Positions 23,958 to 33,263 of a DNA stretch of 41,324 bases are shown here, piece by piece. Origin of the DNA: SYFY01 sp031385325. Its GTDB lineage: Bacteria > Pseudomonadota > Gammaproteobacteria > Pseudomonadales > Azotimanducaceae. The stretch lies in NCBI GenBank assembly GCA_031385325.1, contig JANNBJ010000155.1, positions 1 through 41,324 on the forward strand, read 5' to 3'. The translations under genes and the position numbers were made by a program. How positions within the stretch are numbered: position 1 is the first letter of the stretch; each line of letters begins with the position of its first letter. Below the pieces are notes generated by a model. It did not search any database and was not told the DNA's origin. It saw nothing but the letters and a program-made list of their open reading frames with translations.

Positions 23958-24998
23958 TTACTCCGGTGCGAAGTTGAGGCGCGCGCACTCTGCCATCAGG
24001 CGAATTGCCTCGGTATTGCCCGAGATGGTGAGTCCGGTTGCGCCGCTATCTTCCCAGGCGCGAAACTTCTCGCGGATGCGTGCGGCGGGGCCGATCAGTG
24101 CACCACTGTCGACAAATTCATCCGGTACGGCGGCGATGGCTTCGGCCTTGCGTTTGGCGAGGTAGAGTTCCTGGATTCGATTGGCGGCGTCACCAAACCC
24201 GCGCCGAACCATCATTTCCTTATGGAAGTTGATGCTCTTGTGACCCATGCCACCCACGTAGAGCGCGATGCCCGGTTTGAGTCTGTCGAGCGCCATCTTT
24301 ACGTCGTCAGTCACCATGACTTGTGTCATGGCCTGACGTTCGAACGAGTCTGAAGTCTTGCCAGCACGATCCAGGCCTTCCTTGATCCACGGCTCGTAGA
24401 GTTCAGCAGTGCCGGGTACGAATCCCAACGGTAGCCATCCATCGGCGATTTCTGCTGTCAGTTTGACGGTGGATTCCATGCCGGTGCCGAGGAAGATCGG
24501 GATGTTCGGATTCATGTGCAGAATCGACTTCAATGGTTTGCCAACACCCATGGCACCAGGCCCCGTGTACGGCAAACTGATTTCCCTGCCCTCATGTACC
24601 ACCGGCTCCTCGCGAGCCCAGATCTTTTTCATGATCTGTACGTAGTCGCGAATCCGGTAATACGGCTTGCCCCATGGCTGACCGTACCAGCCTTCGACAA
24701 TTTGTGGTCCGGACACGCCGATGCCGCAGATAGCACGATTTCCACCGGCCAGTGCATCAAGTGTGGCAAAGGCCATGGCCGCGTTGGCGGGTGTGCGACC
24801 CGCGAGCTGAATGACTGCCGTACCAAGCCGGATGCGCTCGGTGTGGGCGGCGATATACGCCAAAGGGGTAATGGCATCCGAGCCATAGGCCTCTGCGGTC
24901 CAGACCGAGTCGTAACCCAGTCGTTCGGCAAGCTGCACATCGTCCAGTGGAATCTTCAGATCAGCGCCGGAATAGCCCAGCATCAAACCCAGTTTCAT
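23958..24998 (-). CDS. LLM-class flavin-dependent oxidoreductase
   Basis: A 346-residue TIM-barrel luciferase-like monooxygenase. The N-terminus MKLGLMLGYSGADLKI, then LAERLGYDSVWTAEAYGSDAITPLAYIAAHT and RIRLGTAVIQLAGRTPANAAMAFATLD, are the F420/FMN-binding hallmarks of this class. The family uses F420H2 or FMNH2. Gammaproteobacteria rarely make F420, so FMN is the safer guess. A palindrome lies 37 bases upstream, and the SulP gene ends 70 bases upstream on the same strand. Confidence 0.92.
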   Translation of the reverse strand: MKLGLMLGYSGADLKIPLDDVQLAERLGYDSVWTAEAYGSDAITPLAYIAAHTERIRLGTAVIQLAGRTPANAAMAFATLDALAGGNRAICGIGVSGPQIVEGWYGQPWGKPYYRIRDYVQIMKKIWAREEPVVHEGREISLPYTGPGAMGVGKPLKSILHMNPNIPIFLGTGMESTVKLTAEIADGWLPLGFVPGTAELYEPWIKEGLDRAGKTSDSFERQAMTQVMVTDDVKMALDRLKPGIALYVGGMGHKSINFHKEMMVRRGFGDAANRIQELYLAKRKAEAIAAVPDEFVDSGALIGPAARIREKFRAWEDSGATGLTISGNTEAIRLMAECARLNFAPE

Positions 24999-25034
24999 GA
25001 GTCATCCCCCTAGTTGTTCTTCGATGAGCGAGCT

Positions 25035-25049
25035 CGTCGTTCAACGACG
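25035..25049. promoter_or_regulatory. 15-bp perfect palindrome upstream of LLM gene
   Basis: CGTCGTT-C-AACGACG is a perfect inverted repeat with a 1-base centre, placed 37-51 bases before the LLM oxidoreductase start. The size and position suit a dimeric-repressor operator. No T-run follows, so a SulP terminator is less likely. Confidence 0.45.
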
Positions 25050-25068
25050 TACTGCAGGCGAATGTAAC

Positions 25069-26853
25069 CTATTGCTCAGGGTCCTCCAACGGCAGGCTGG
25101 TTTGCCTGGAGCGCTGTTCGACATCCCACTCGAGAGCCCGCATGCCCTGATCGGTGGTGAAGAAGATGTTGCCTGTGAGCACCTGTTTGAGGTTGGTGGC
25201 ATCCAGCTGTTCCATGACTGATGCCTTGACCTCCGACAGCGAAAAAGTCACGCCCATGCGGTCAAGATTGCGGTTCAACCTGAACAGCATCTCAAGGCCG
25301 GTGACGTCGAGACGGTTGACTGCGCTGCAGGCCAGCAGCAAGTGGCGTGTCTCTGGTCGTCGCTGCACGATCTTCAGCAGTTTGTTTTCGATCTGCATGG
25401 CATTGGCGAAGTAGATGTTCTCGTCAACCCGTGCGCAGACAACATGAGAAACCAGCTGTACGTCGTATCGTCGTTCGGAGCGGAAGTGCTCGGTCTCGCC
25501 CACCCGTCCGAGTACTGTCACCTCAGGTCGGCTGGAGGAGCGGATGAAAAACGCGATCGACAGACCGACGCCGGTGATCAAGCCGGCCTCGACACCGCCA
25601 ATCAGAACCGTACCCATGGTGATGATGGAGGTGATCGCGTCTTCCTTGTAGATGCGCCAGTGTCGACCGATGCTGCGGAAATCCATCAGTCCGACGACCG
25701 AAAAGACGACGATGGCTGCCAGTGCCGGTGCTGGAAGAAAGGCGAACAGGGGAGTAAACAGGAGCAACGCGATGACGATCACCACGGCGCAGACGACCGA
25801 GCTGAGGGGGGTGCGGGCGCCTGCATCGTAGTTGACGCCCGACCGCGAAAAGCTGCCAGCCACCGGATAACCACCGGTAAAGGCGGCACCGATGTTGGCA
25901 GCGCCGAGCGCAATGAGTTCCTGGTTACTGTTGATCCGGGTCTGCTCGCGGCCTGCAAACGCGGTTGCGATCGAATAACTTTCGACATAGGCGACTACTG
26001 CGATGATTGCGGCTGAACCCAGCAGGTCGAACCAGAGGCGAAAGTCAAACGGTGGAGCGGCAAACTCTGGAAGACCGCTCGGCACGTGGCCGACAGTGGC
26101 CAGGCCGAAGTGTTTGTCGAGTTCAAGTAGCCAGACCAGCAGGGCTGAGATAAAAAGCACGGCGATCGGTCCCATGCGAGTCAGAGCGTGACTATCTTCA
26201 ATTGCGTATCCCTGGTCTCGCAGAACGCCTGCAAGATGGCGCTGGAAGAACCAGATCAGCGCCAATGCTGACGCGCCAAGAGCGATGGGCAGCAGATGAA
26301 TTTCGTTCAGATGCGTGATGTACCAGGCGGCCTGATCCAGTGGATTGCCTGGTTTCATCGGCATTCCGGTAAACGCTGGAATCTGGCTGAAAACAATGAG
26401 CACAGTGGCCGCATTGACGAAACCGCTGATGACGGGGTGACTTAACAGATTGACCAGCCCACCCATCTGCCACAGACGCAGCAGCCACAGAATGATGCCC
26501 ACTTGCAGACAGAGAATGACCGCGATGCTTGCAGGCGGATAACCAGACGTCGCCGAGTGTTCGCCAATAGTAGCGGCAACCATCAGCGCCGCTACCGCGA
26601 CCGGTCCGACCACCAGATGCCGACTCGATCCGAGAATCGTGTAGATCAGCATCGGTAACAGGCAGGCATAGAGCCCGGCCTCTGCCGGCAGTCCAGCCAG
26701 GAACGCATAGGCCATTGCCTGCGGTACAGTGATCACGCCAACAATCAGGCCGGCGATCAGGTCATTCTGAAAATAGCTCCTCCGGTACGTGGTGAGTACC
26801 TCGAGGATGGGGATATAACTGCGCCAATTGCTGACGCGAAGTTGAAACTGCAC
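25069..26853 (-). CDS. SulP-family anion transporter with STAS domain
   Basis: A 594-residue inner-membrane transporter. NDLIAGLIVGVITVPQAMAYAFLAGLP opens the first TM repeat. About 10-14 TM helices follow, and a cytoplasmic STAS domain occupies roughly the last 130 residues (ARVDENIYFANAMQIE and LLACSAVNRLDVTGLEML). The family moves sulfate, bicarbonate or dicarboxylates with Na+ or H+. I prefer GTG 26853, which gives a normal family length. The open frame continues to ATG 26994, but those 47 extra residues read antisense into a glycosyltransferase fragment. The native 5' end may therefore have been replaced, and expression is uncertain. Confidence 0.85.
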   Translation of the reverse strand: MQFQLRVSNWRSYIPILEVLTTYRRSYFQNDLIAGLIVGVITVPQAMAYAFLAGLPAEAGLYACLLPMLIYTILGSSRHLVVGPVAVAALMVAATIGEHSATSGYPPASIAVILCLQVGIILWLLRLWQMGGLVNLLSHPVISGFVNAATVLIVFSQIPAFTGMPMKPGNPLDQAAWYITHLNEIHLLPIALGASALALIWFFQRHLAGVLRDQGYAIEDSHALTRMGPIAVLFISALLVWLLELDKHFGLATVGHVPSGLPEFAAPPFDFRLWFDLLGSAAIIAVVAYVESYSIATAFAGREQTRINSNQELIALGAANIGAAFTGGYPVAGSFSRSGVNYDAGARTPLSSVVCAVVIVIALLLFTPLFAFLPAPALAAIVVFSVVGLMDFRSIGRHWRIYKEDAITSIITMGTVLIGGVEAGLITGVGLSIAFFIRSSSRPEVTVLGRVGETEHFRSERRYDVQLVSHVVCARVDENIYFANAMQIENKLLKIVQRRPETRHLLLACSAVNRLDVTGLEMLFRLNRNLDRMGVTFSLSEVKASVMEQLDATNLKQVLTGNIFFTTDQGMRALEWDVEQRSRQTSLPLEDPEQ

Positions 26854-26925
26854 GGGCCGGTTCTGGCTCCCGTTCGTGGAAGTGGACGAAGGACAGTGTA
26901 ACTGCTCGTTGTTGCGACGGAGTGG

Positions 26926-27318
26926 TTGGTGAAAGAAAGTGGAAGGAAATTGCGGCACTTGGCACCTCTTCCCTGGGTCACCATTCTGGGGCAACTGGAA
27001 GATCCTACCGATGTTTGCGGCACGGCCCGAGTGATTGTGAACCCGATGCAGCTCGGCACGGGTCCGAAGATCAAGTCGGTTGAACCGCTCGGCCTCGCCT
27101 TGGTGTCAACACCGTGTGGCGCAGAGAGCGTTGAAGACGGCTCGGAAATCGCGATTCGCGTAGCCGTAGATCCCGAGGCATTCGCAGTTGAGATCACCAC
27201 ATTGTTGAAGGAACCGTCACTTTCTACACGGGTACGCCAAGTTGGTGCTGAATACGTCCGCAGTTCAGACCACCAGATTGCCAACGAGATAACTAAGCTG
27301 CTAACGCCAGCAGACTGA
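26926..27318 (+). pseudogene. Glycosyltransferase C-terminal fragment
   Basis: About 125 residues matching only the C-terminal half of a GT4-like glycosyltransferase. The segment PWVTILGQLEDPTDVCGTARVIVNP, followed by GTGPKIKSVEPLGLALVSTPCG, is the nucleotide-sugar-binding region. The N-terminal acceptor domain and the rest of the fold (about 250 residues) are missing. Upstream lies the opposite-strand SulP gene. It is a relic left by deletion or recombination. It has no ribosome site and no sign of expression. Confidence 0.75.
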
Positions 27319-27387
27319 TCCTTTCGACAATTGCCATCAATCTGTACTACTGATCTACGAGCAGGCGTTTTCCTTGCGTCTGCGCGG

Positions 27388-27654
27388 CAGAAGATGGCGG
27401 AACTCTACCGCGACCTCGCGGATGCCGAGAACGGCTTTGATGAGCTGAAAAACCAATGGGTCTGAGGTGGCTACACCATGCAGGACATTGATCGTTGTCG
27501 CACGGCCGCACTCGGCGTGGCGCTGAATTACAACCGGTGGAGTGATACTGCCGCGTGGCGAAACCGACGGTGCGTATGGAGGCGATTACCTACTGAGTCC
27601 TGTTGTAATCAGCGGTGCGCCGCAGCGTTTCGCTGCGGATAACCTCTGATCCAG
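27388..27654 (+). pseudogene. Decayed DDE transposase remnant
   Basis: A transposase C-terminus with at least two lesions. Frame 1 reads QKMAELYRDLADAENGFDELKNQW, then V and an in-frame TGA at 27463-27465 where homologues have GWGG, then GYTMQDIDRCRTAALGVALNY. A shift near 27550 continues as RVAKPTVRMEAITY in another frame, with further stops. The AENGFDELKNQWG motif belongs to DDE transposases resembling the IS1380 group; that assignment is from memory. No terminal inverted repeats or N-terminus were found. The following 190 bases to the ATPase stop hold no feature I can name. Confidence 0.7.
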
Positions 27655-27843
27655 CCGCCTTTCAAATGCACGGATCACGGCTTGTCATGGTCCGGCGCGA
27701 GGTCTCCTGCGTTCGCCTGGCTGCTGTATCACGAGGTATGCCATCTCGTGACGTCTTGCCTTCTGGTAACGATGTTCGATCGAGAAGGACGACGGCGAGT
27801 TGTGAATGGTTTGCTAAAAAAGTGGTTTGCGAAAAAAGAAAGC

Positions 27844-28998
27844 TCAAGGCCACAGCTGATTGTTCTTGAGTGCCTCGTGGAAGCGCTGAATCGTCCAGAC
27901 ATCGATCCCGTCACTGCTGCGGAAGCTGCGACGTCCCTGGTAGATGAGGATACGTCGGATGATGCCTGGCAGCTCAGCGATGGCGCGCAGACCCTTCAGG
28001 TGGGTGGTGCTGTAGTTTTCCGATGCCTTGACCTCGATGGCAAGGTACTGATCTTCGCGACGCAGCAGAAAATCGACTTCGGTTTGTGCGGCCTGGGCAG
28101 GTGCCCAGTAGAAGATCTCATCGAAGAGGTGGCTTGTTACGGAGTGAGCCCGCAGGCCGCCAAGAATCCAGCCCTCGAGCAGCGCACCCCGTTCTTCTGC
28201 TGAGACTTCGCCGAGCTGTCGTTTGTTCGCCCGGACCAGGCCCGGGTCAACCCAGTAGAGCTTCGGCAGCTTGCGCTCCCGGACGCGAAGCTTGCTCTCG
28301 AAAGCCGGCAGTCGGGTGACCAGAAGCGTATCTTCAAGAATGTCGAGGTAACCCTGAACTGTGGTGCGTGAAACACCTGCGTCCCTGCCGAGGGCCGTAA
28401 CGTTCAACACCTGGCCGTGGAACAGCGCGGCGATCGGCAGGAAACGAACAAAACCAGGCAGATTTCTAACCAGCGCTTCGGCCCGGATTTCTTCACGCAG
28501 GTACAGCTGAACGTAACTGTCCAGGGTTGCACGGGGATCCTCGGAGTCGACGATCAGGGGTATCGTTCCGAACCGTAGCGCAGCGCCGATATCGAAGGAC
28601 TTTCCCAGTTCGCAGGCGCTCAGTGGATGCATCATCAATTGCCGCGCGCGACCAGCAAGCAGATTGGTACCGGCGGCCTTGAGCTTTCGCGCACTTGATC
28701 CCAGCAGCGCGAAACGCAACTTCCGTGTCTCGATCCAGCGATGAACCTCGTTCAGCAGCGACGGTAGTCGCTGTACTTCGTCGATGACCACCCAGTCACC
28801 AGGCTTGAGGCTCTCCAGCATGCCCGCGAAGAGACCTGGGTCACGCAGCAGGTCCTGGAACAGTGACTCATCGAGTAGATCAAACCAGAGTGCGGACGCG
28901 AAGTTGCGGCGCGCCCACGTACTTTTTCCGGAGCCACGGACACCCAGCAGGAAAAAGCTGCGTTCAGGCGCAGGCAGCAGACGTTCGAGGGTGTCCAT
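27844..28998 (-). CDS. AAA_14/DUF4143-type ATPase with nuclease-like C-terminus
   Basis: A 384-residue ATPase. Walker A is GVRGSGKST (19-27), Walker B is VVIDEVQRLP with D73/E74, and GSSARKL (100-106) is the sensor motif. The C-terminal DUF4143 part (about 170-330) contains TEVDFLLRREDQYLAIEVKAS. Its D309 and E322-x-K324 are spaced as in PD-(D/E)XK nucleases. Such proteins are widespread, often repeated in genomes, frequently found in accessory DNA, and of unknown role. It stands alone among decayed genes but is itself unbroken. The 258 bases to the next gene contain a short GGAATCTTTA-type repeat (near 29174-29198) and no clear promoter. Confidence 0.88.
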   Translation of the reverse strand: MDTLERLLPAPERSFFLLGVRGSGKSTWARRNFASALWFDLLDESLFQDLLRDPGLFAGMLESLKPGDWVVIDEVQRLPSLLNEVHRWIETRKLRFALLGSSARKLKAAGTNLLAGRARQLMMHPLSACELGKSFDIGAALRFGTIPLIVDSEDPRATLDSYVQLYLREEIRAEALVRNLPGFVRFLPIAALFHGQVLNVTALGRDAGVSRTTVQGYLDILEDTLLVTRLPAFESKLRVRERKLPKLYWVDPGLVRANKRQLGEVSAEERGALLEGWILGGLRAHSVTSHLFDEIFYWAPAQAAQTEVDFLLRREDQYLAIEVKASENYSTTHLKGLRAIAELPGIIRRILIYQGRRSFRSSDGIDVWTIQRFHEALKNNQLWP

Positions 28999-29256
28999 GT
29001 TGTCGGCAAAAAACCGTGCAAATTGCCGTCATGGTAACCAGGCGTTTCTGCGAAAACCAGCAGATCCATGTTTAGTCACCGAGCGCAACCGATGCCAGTG
29101 AAAAAGTCCAGACATCGAAACGCCCACTTCGTTTCGACTTGCGGAAAATTGTGTTCCACCGAGAATCTTTATTGGAATCTTTAGTGGAATCTTGAGACGG
29201 AATCGTGTCGAAGCCGTCGTGAACCAGGGCGACACCCTGACAAGAGGAGATACGAG

Positions 29257-31176
29257 ATGAACCGAACACTCACCAAGTTGCTGTCCGACATCAAAACGTC
29301 GGGGACCTTTGCAACCCGGATGCGTGCGACAACGGGTGGCCTGGAGATCGATGTGACGGTGTTGGTCCAATCAAGTTCCCCATCACACACCGACCCTCGT
29401 GGTCATCCTGCCGTCGGTGTACGCCGGTGGCGTCGTTACGGTAGAACACCGCGGCCAGAAAAAGACCTTCCGTCGTGTCGAAAGCCAGGCCACTGAACTC
29501 TCACTGCTGGCGTTTTACGCCGATTGCCATCACGCCGTGAGCCCTATCAAGCGTGGTGTTCGAGTAGCGCTGACCTATCAGTTGCGGCTCCGCGATCACT
29601 CTGGCACAGCGCCTGTGAACGTTGGAACTGAACGCCTTGAGGACTTGTCGGCGGCCTTCAAGGCGTACTTCTCCACACCGATCGTGAATCGCTATAGCCG
29701 TTGCGAATCGGCGCTGCCCGAACGATTCGTCTACCTGCTGGATCACGAGTACACCCAGCGGAGTCTGCAATGGACCCAATTGAAAAACGGCGATCGTGCG
29801 CGGGTGGCCACGCTCGCGAGCGTCGCCGAGCGTCTCGATTATACGTTTTATCTCGCACTCGCCGAGGTTCAGGAAACCTGGTTGTGCGAAGAAGATAGTT
29901 GGGGTGGCCGATACCGACGACATCGCTGGGGCTTCGATGATGACGAGCAGGAATCGGAGTCGGAGTCGGAGGAATACACGCTGATTGAACTCCAGGAGAG
30001 CTCTGTTGTGCTCAGTCACTGGCTGGGTCGGGCTGGACACACTGTCGACGGAATTCCCGGAACCGTCGAGGACGACGAGCTTCATTTCACCAAACCTTCG
30101 CGTGACCTCGACCCGTTCCAGAGCGAGTACGAGGGGTACCAGGGCAACTATGGCAGCACCCTTGATCGCTGGTATCACCGCGCCGCCTTCGTGATGTGGC
30201 CGCAGGCCAATCCCTTTGCCCTGCGAGCGCAGGTCGCACCCGAATGGGCCGTGAACGAACTGCTGTCACTGCCGCGAATGGCTACCGCCGAGATCGAAAA
30301 ACGAGTGAGCGCTCTCCTGCCTCGATGGGAACGGACGGTGGACAGTGTTGAATCGGTAACGCTCTTCGCGAACATTCTGACGTTGGCCAAAACCCTCGAA
30401 AGCGCCACGCTCGCGCACCGTTGGCTGGTGCCAGTGGAACTACACCGGCTAACCAACAAGACGATGCGCCACTGCTTGCCGATCTCTGTGGGGAGCTACA
30501 TGCAACACGCCGCAAGGCCTGCAAATCGCTGGCGGACTGGTTGCTGGCGAGAGAAGTAACAGTCGTTCAGAATCGTTGTACTGGGGCACTCAAACGACAA
30601 CTACCGTGGCTCGACCTCGAGTCTTTTGGCGACGAAACGAAATACATGGCCGACGTGCTCGCCACTGCGGCCGCTCTATCTGCACACTCGGTCGTCACGA
30701 ATTTCATGGACGACCTTCTGGACGTTGAACCAGAACCACCGGTGTCGTTTCTTGTGCAGCTGTTACTGTCGTGTGCTGCCCGGGGACCGGCGCTCAGAAC
30801 GCTGGTCGCAGGCTCGGCTTTGCATCAGGGCTGTATTGAGCGGCTGGGGCAGTTATTGCAGGCACCGAAACGCGGAGCTGGCGACTGGGCCATCACCTGG
30901 CAGCCCGCGTGCAGCTGCGTGGATTGCGGAGTTTTGACAAAGTTCCTCGCCGCGCCACACGCGAGCCTTGACTGGCCATTGAACAAAGATCGGCGCCGAC
31001 ACATCCACGACACGATCGATGCTGGTCGGTTGCCGGTGCTGCATTCAACAATCCGACGCGGCAGCCCGCACGTTCTGCAACTGCGCAAAGACCCGTCGCT
31101 GTTCTCGCGTGAACGGGCCTATCGAACTCGCGTGAAAGAGATACTGGCAACGTTGGCGGCCACCGGAATACGTTGA
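29257..31176 (+). pseudogene. Frameshifted 2OG-Fe(II) oxygenase-like gene
   Basis: A broken gene of about 640 codons in at least three frames. Frame 1 from ATG 29257 (good AGGAG site) reads MNRTLTKLLSDIKTSGTF. A shift near 29350 gives DGVGPIKFPIT. A second break near 29385 gives TLVVILPSVYAGGVVTVEHRG, then ELSLLAFYADCHHAVSPIKRG and LTYQL up to about 30440. A third shift continues to 31176. The motifs match a large prolyl-hydroxylase-like oxygenase family. The iron-binding HRD segment expected between FPIT and LVVILP is deleted, so the product cannot be active even if the frames were joined. Activity in an undamaged form elsewhere is possible. The 253 bases up to the next gene show nothing clear. 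Confidence 0.75.
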
Positions 31177-31429
31177 TCTTGAGCGGCATCCGCAACTTCG
31201 GTCGCTGGCCCAAAGGGTCCGGACACGACTGGCTGCCCGACAAGAGGCGTATAGGCCATTGCCCGCCGTGCGCTCTCGGCCGTGTTTATCTGCAGTGGCG
31301 CTCGATGCAAGCTGACATTAGTGACAGCCTCATCAGACGGTTTGCTGAGGGAAGATTATTCTCGGGTAGAGTGAGCCGGGATCAAATTGGTACATCCATG
31401 GTTGACCGCAAACGAGTGGAGCAGACGGC

Positions 31430-32497
31430 GTGTTATATGAAGCGGTAAGGCAGGGACGAACCCTTGAGGGTGTGCAATATCTGCGAGGGGTCGCCGCATT
31501 GATGGTGGTGGTCCACCACGCACGTGGTTATTTTGGTGTCGAGGCGGCGGATTGGTCGACTTTCGGATCACGCGGTGTGGACGTGTCCTTCGTCATATCC
31601 GGTTTTATCATGGCCTTTGTCACCCAGCGCTATCAACCCGATGTGAGCCGTTGGCCGCAGGTTAGGGACTTTCTGGTCAAGCGAGTCATACGGGTTGTGC
31701 CGTTGTACTGGATTGCGCTGGCTATTGCTGCCCGATACCTGATCGCCAATGGTCAGATCGATGCAGATCTGCTGCGGGACTTTTCCTTCATCCCGCGTTG
31801 GTTGGGCGACAATCGTACTCAGCCCTTCCCGTATCTGATTCCGGGCTGGACCATCAACTACGAGATGTTCTTCTACCTGACCTTCGGCGTTTGCATGATG
31901 CTGGGCAGGTTCAGATATGTCGTGCTCTTCGGTATTTTCACGGCGCTGATCATGGCGGGGCTGATTTATAACTTCGAGAACGTGTACTGGGGTTTTTATA
32001 CTCAGCTCATTCTTTCGGAATTTCTGCTTGGTATTTTGCTGTTCCATCTCGTCAGCAATACATCCCGCTCATTCCATCCACTCGTCTACCTCAGCGCGCT
32101 CGTGGGTGGAACCGTCGGCCTGGTGCTGGCCAATGATGTATTAGAAAACCACTATCTGTTCGGAATCATGTCAGCCATTCTGTTGTGGGGCGCGCTGAAC
32201 CTTTTGCAGGATCGCCGCAACCAGTTTCTGCTCCTGGTGGGGGATGCGTCTTACTCGATCTACATATTCCACTCGGTGATCCTCGAATATGGCGCTCGCC
32301 TGTTAAGCAAGACAGGCCTGAATGAACCGGAGCCCGTGACCATTTTTGTTGTGTTGGCGAGTCAGGTGCTTCTTGTTCTGGCGCTGAGTATTTTCTTGCA
32401 CAAAATGGTGGAGAAGCCGCTGGTGTCCATGGGGCAACGATTGCTGCTGCGAAAAGGAGCGTCGGCGCGAGTGGTCAGTCGAGGTTCGGCAGGCTGA
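31430..32497 (+). CDS. Acyltransferase-3 family membrane protein
   Basis: A 355-residue integral membrane protein with about 10 TM helices. The opening EGVQYLRGVAALMVVVHHARG is the hallmark of acyltransferase family 3 (OafA/NodX-like), with the likely catalytic His in VVHH. VPLYWIAL, PGWTINYEMFFYLTFG and GDASYSIYIFHSVI follow in family order. Members O-acylate surface polysaccharides. The start is GTG 31430; no strong ribosome site was seen. The glycosyltransferase relic 4 kb upstream hints that this was once part of a polysaccharide locus. Confidence 0.9.
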   Translation: MLYEAVRQGRTLEGVQYLRGVAALMVVVHHARGYFGVEAADWSTFGSRGVDVSFVISGFIMAFVTQRYQPDVSRWPQVRDFLVKRVIRVVPLYWIALAIAARYLIANGQIDADLLRDFSFIPRWLGDNRTQPFPYLIPGWTINYEMFFYLTFGVCMMLGRFRYVVLFGIFTALIMAGLIYNFENVYWGFYTQLILSEFLLGILLFHLVSNTSRSFHPLVYLSALVGGTVGLVLANDVLENHYLFGIMSAILLWGALNLLQDRRNQFLLLVGDASYSIYIFHSVILEYGARLLSKTGLNEPEPVTIFVVLASQVLLVLALSIFLHKMVEKPLVSMGQRLLLRKGASARVVSRGSAG

Positions 32498-32617
32498 AAA
32501 CTCCCGATCAGCAGGTGTGTGCGAAATGGCCGGGTAAGTCGGGCGCCGGAGTTGGCGCCTATGCCGCTGGCGTCACCCTCGCGCTACACTGTCGCGACGT
32601 CAATTGAGGCCATCACC

Positions 32618-33157
32618 ATGTCCTATCATCATCTTGCAATCACCACCCGCGACATGCCTGCTACCCACTCCTTTTACGCCGATGCCATGGGCTTTGAACT
32701 GGTGCGCGTCGAGAAGGCGCAGATGGGCCCGGACAAATGGGCGAAGCACTTCTTCTACGATACGGGTGATGGCGCGATGATCGCCTTCTGGGATATTCGC
32801 GACGCCAGTCTGACCGACTTTCAGACATCGATATCAGCAGGTCTTGGTCTGCCACGCTGGTCCAACCACATTGCGTTTGGCGCGGCGGACCTTGCCGACC
32901 TCGACACCAAACGTGAGCGCCTGGTGGCCGCTGGTTATCCGGTAACCGAGATCGACCACAACTGGTGTACTTCAATCTATGCCATGGATCCCAATGGCAT
33001 CATGGTTGAATTCTGCGTGACTACAAAACCTTTCGAAGCGGGTGACAAAACACGTGCGCTCGCTGCAGTACACAGTGATGAACTGCGCAGCGAACCCCCA
33101 CCGAGTGGCAAGCGGTTTGAAGCAAAAGGCAAAGCCAAGGCAGAGTTTGCCCTGTGA
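32618..33157 (+). CDS. VOC/glyoxalase-fold dioxygenase-like protein
   Basis: A 179-residue protein read from ATG 32618 (MSYHHLAITTRDMPATHSFY), because the upstream 33 codons look random. It has the VOC core, with His in the first strand, SNHIAFGAADLADLD and AMDPNGIMVEFCVTTK with the Glu. The His-His-Glu pattern suggests a metal site as in extradiol-type or glyoxalase enzymes. A lysine-rich tail ends GKAKAEFAL. A 32-codon ORF overlaps its stop. Confidence 0.87.
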   Translation: MSYHHLAITTRDMPATHSFYADAMGFELVRVEKAQMGPDKWAKHFFYDTGDGAMIAFWDIRDASLTDFQTSISAGLGLPRWSNHIAFGAADLADLDTKRERLVAAGYPVTEIDHNWCTSIYAMDPNGIMVEFCVTTKPFEAGDKTRALAAVHSDELRSEPPPSGKRFEAKGKAKAEFAL

Positions 33158-33252
33158 CGGTAGAGCTCAACTTCATCGACGAAGCGGGCAACACCATCGC
33201 TCTGGTTGGCCGCAAGAAAGTGCCTGGTGCGTGGCGGGCGATGTCTGGATGA
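33154..33252 (+). CDS. Possible coupled 32-residue ORF
   Basis: A GTG overlaps the VOC stop (GTGA) and opens MTVELNFIDEAGNTIALVGR, ending at TGA 33252, 11 bases before the convergent antiporter stop. The sequence looks like a folded beta-hairpin fragment rather than noise, and could be a relic of a longer gene. I recognise no family. Confidence 0.25.
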   Translation: MTVELNFIDEAGNTIALVGRKKVPGAWRAMSG

Positions 33253-33263
33253 TCAGGATTGCT

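Noticed and set aside
26757..27284. 175-codon minus-strand frame across the SulP start and glycosyltransferase fragment
   Set aside because: It spans the junction of two unrelated sequences and has low-complexity Ser/Thr/Arg composition.
27682..28203. 173-codon plus-strand frame near the transposase remnant
   Set aside because: Most of it is antisense to the ATPase gene, and the first part shows no domain.
29174..29198. Short GGAATCTTTA-type repeat as a CRISPR or iteron array
   Set aside because: There are only two or three short imperfect copies, with no regular spacers and no cas or rep gene.
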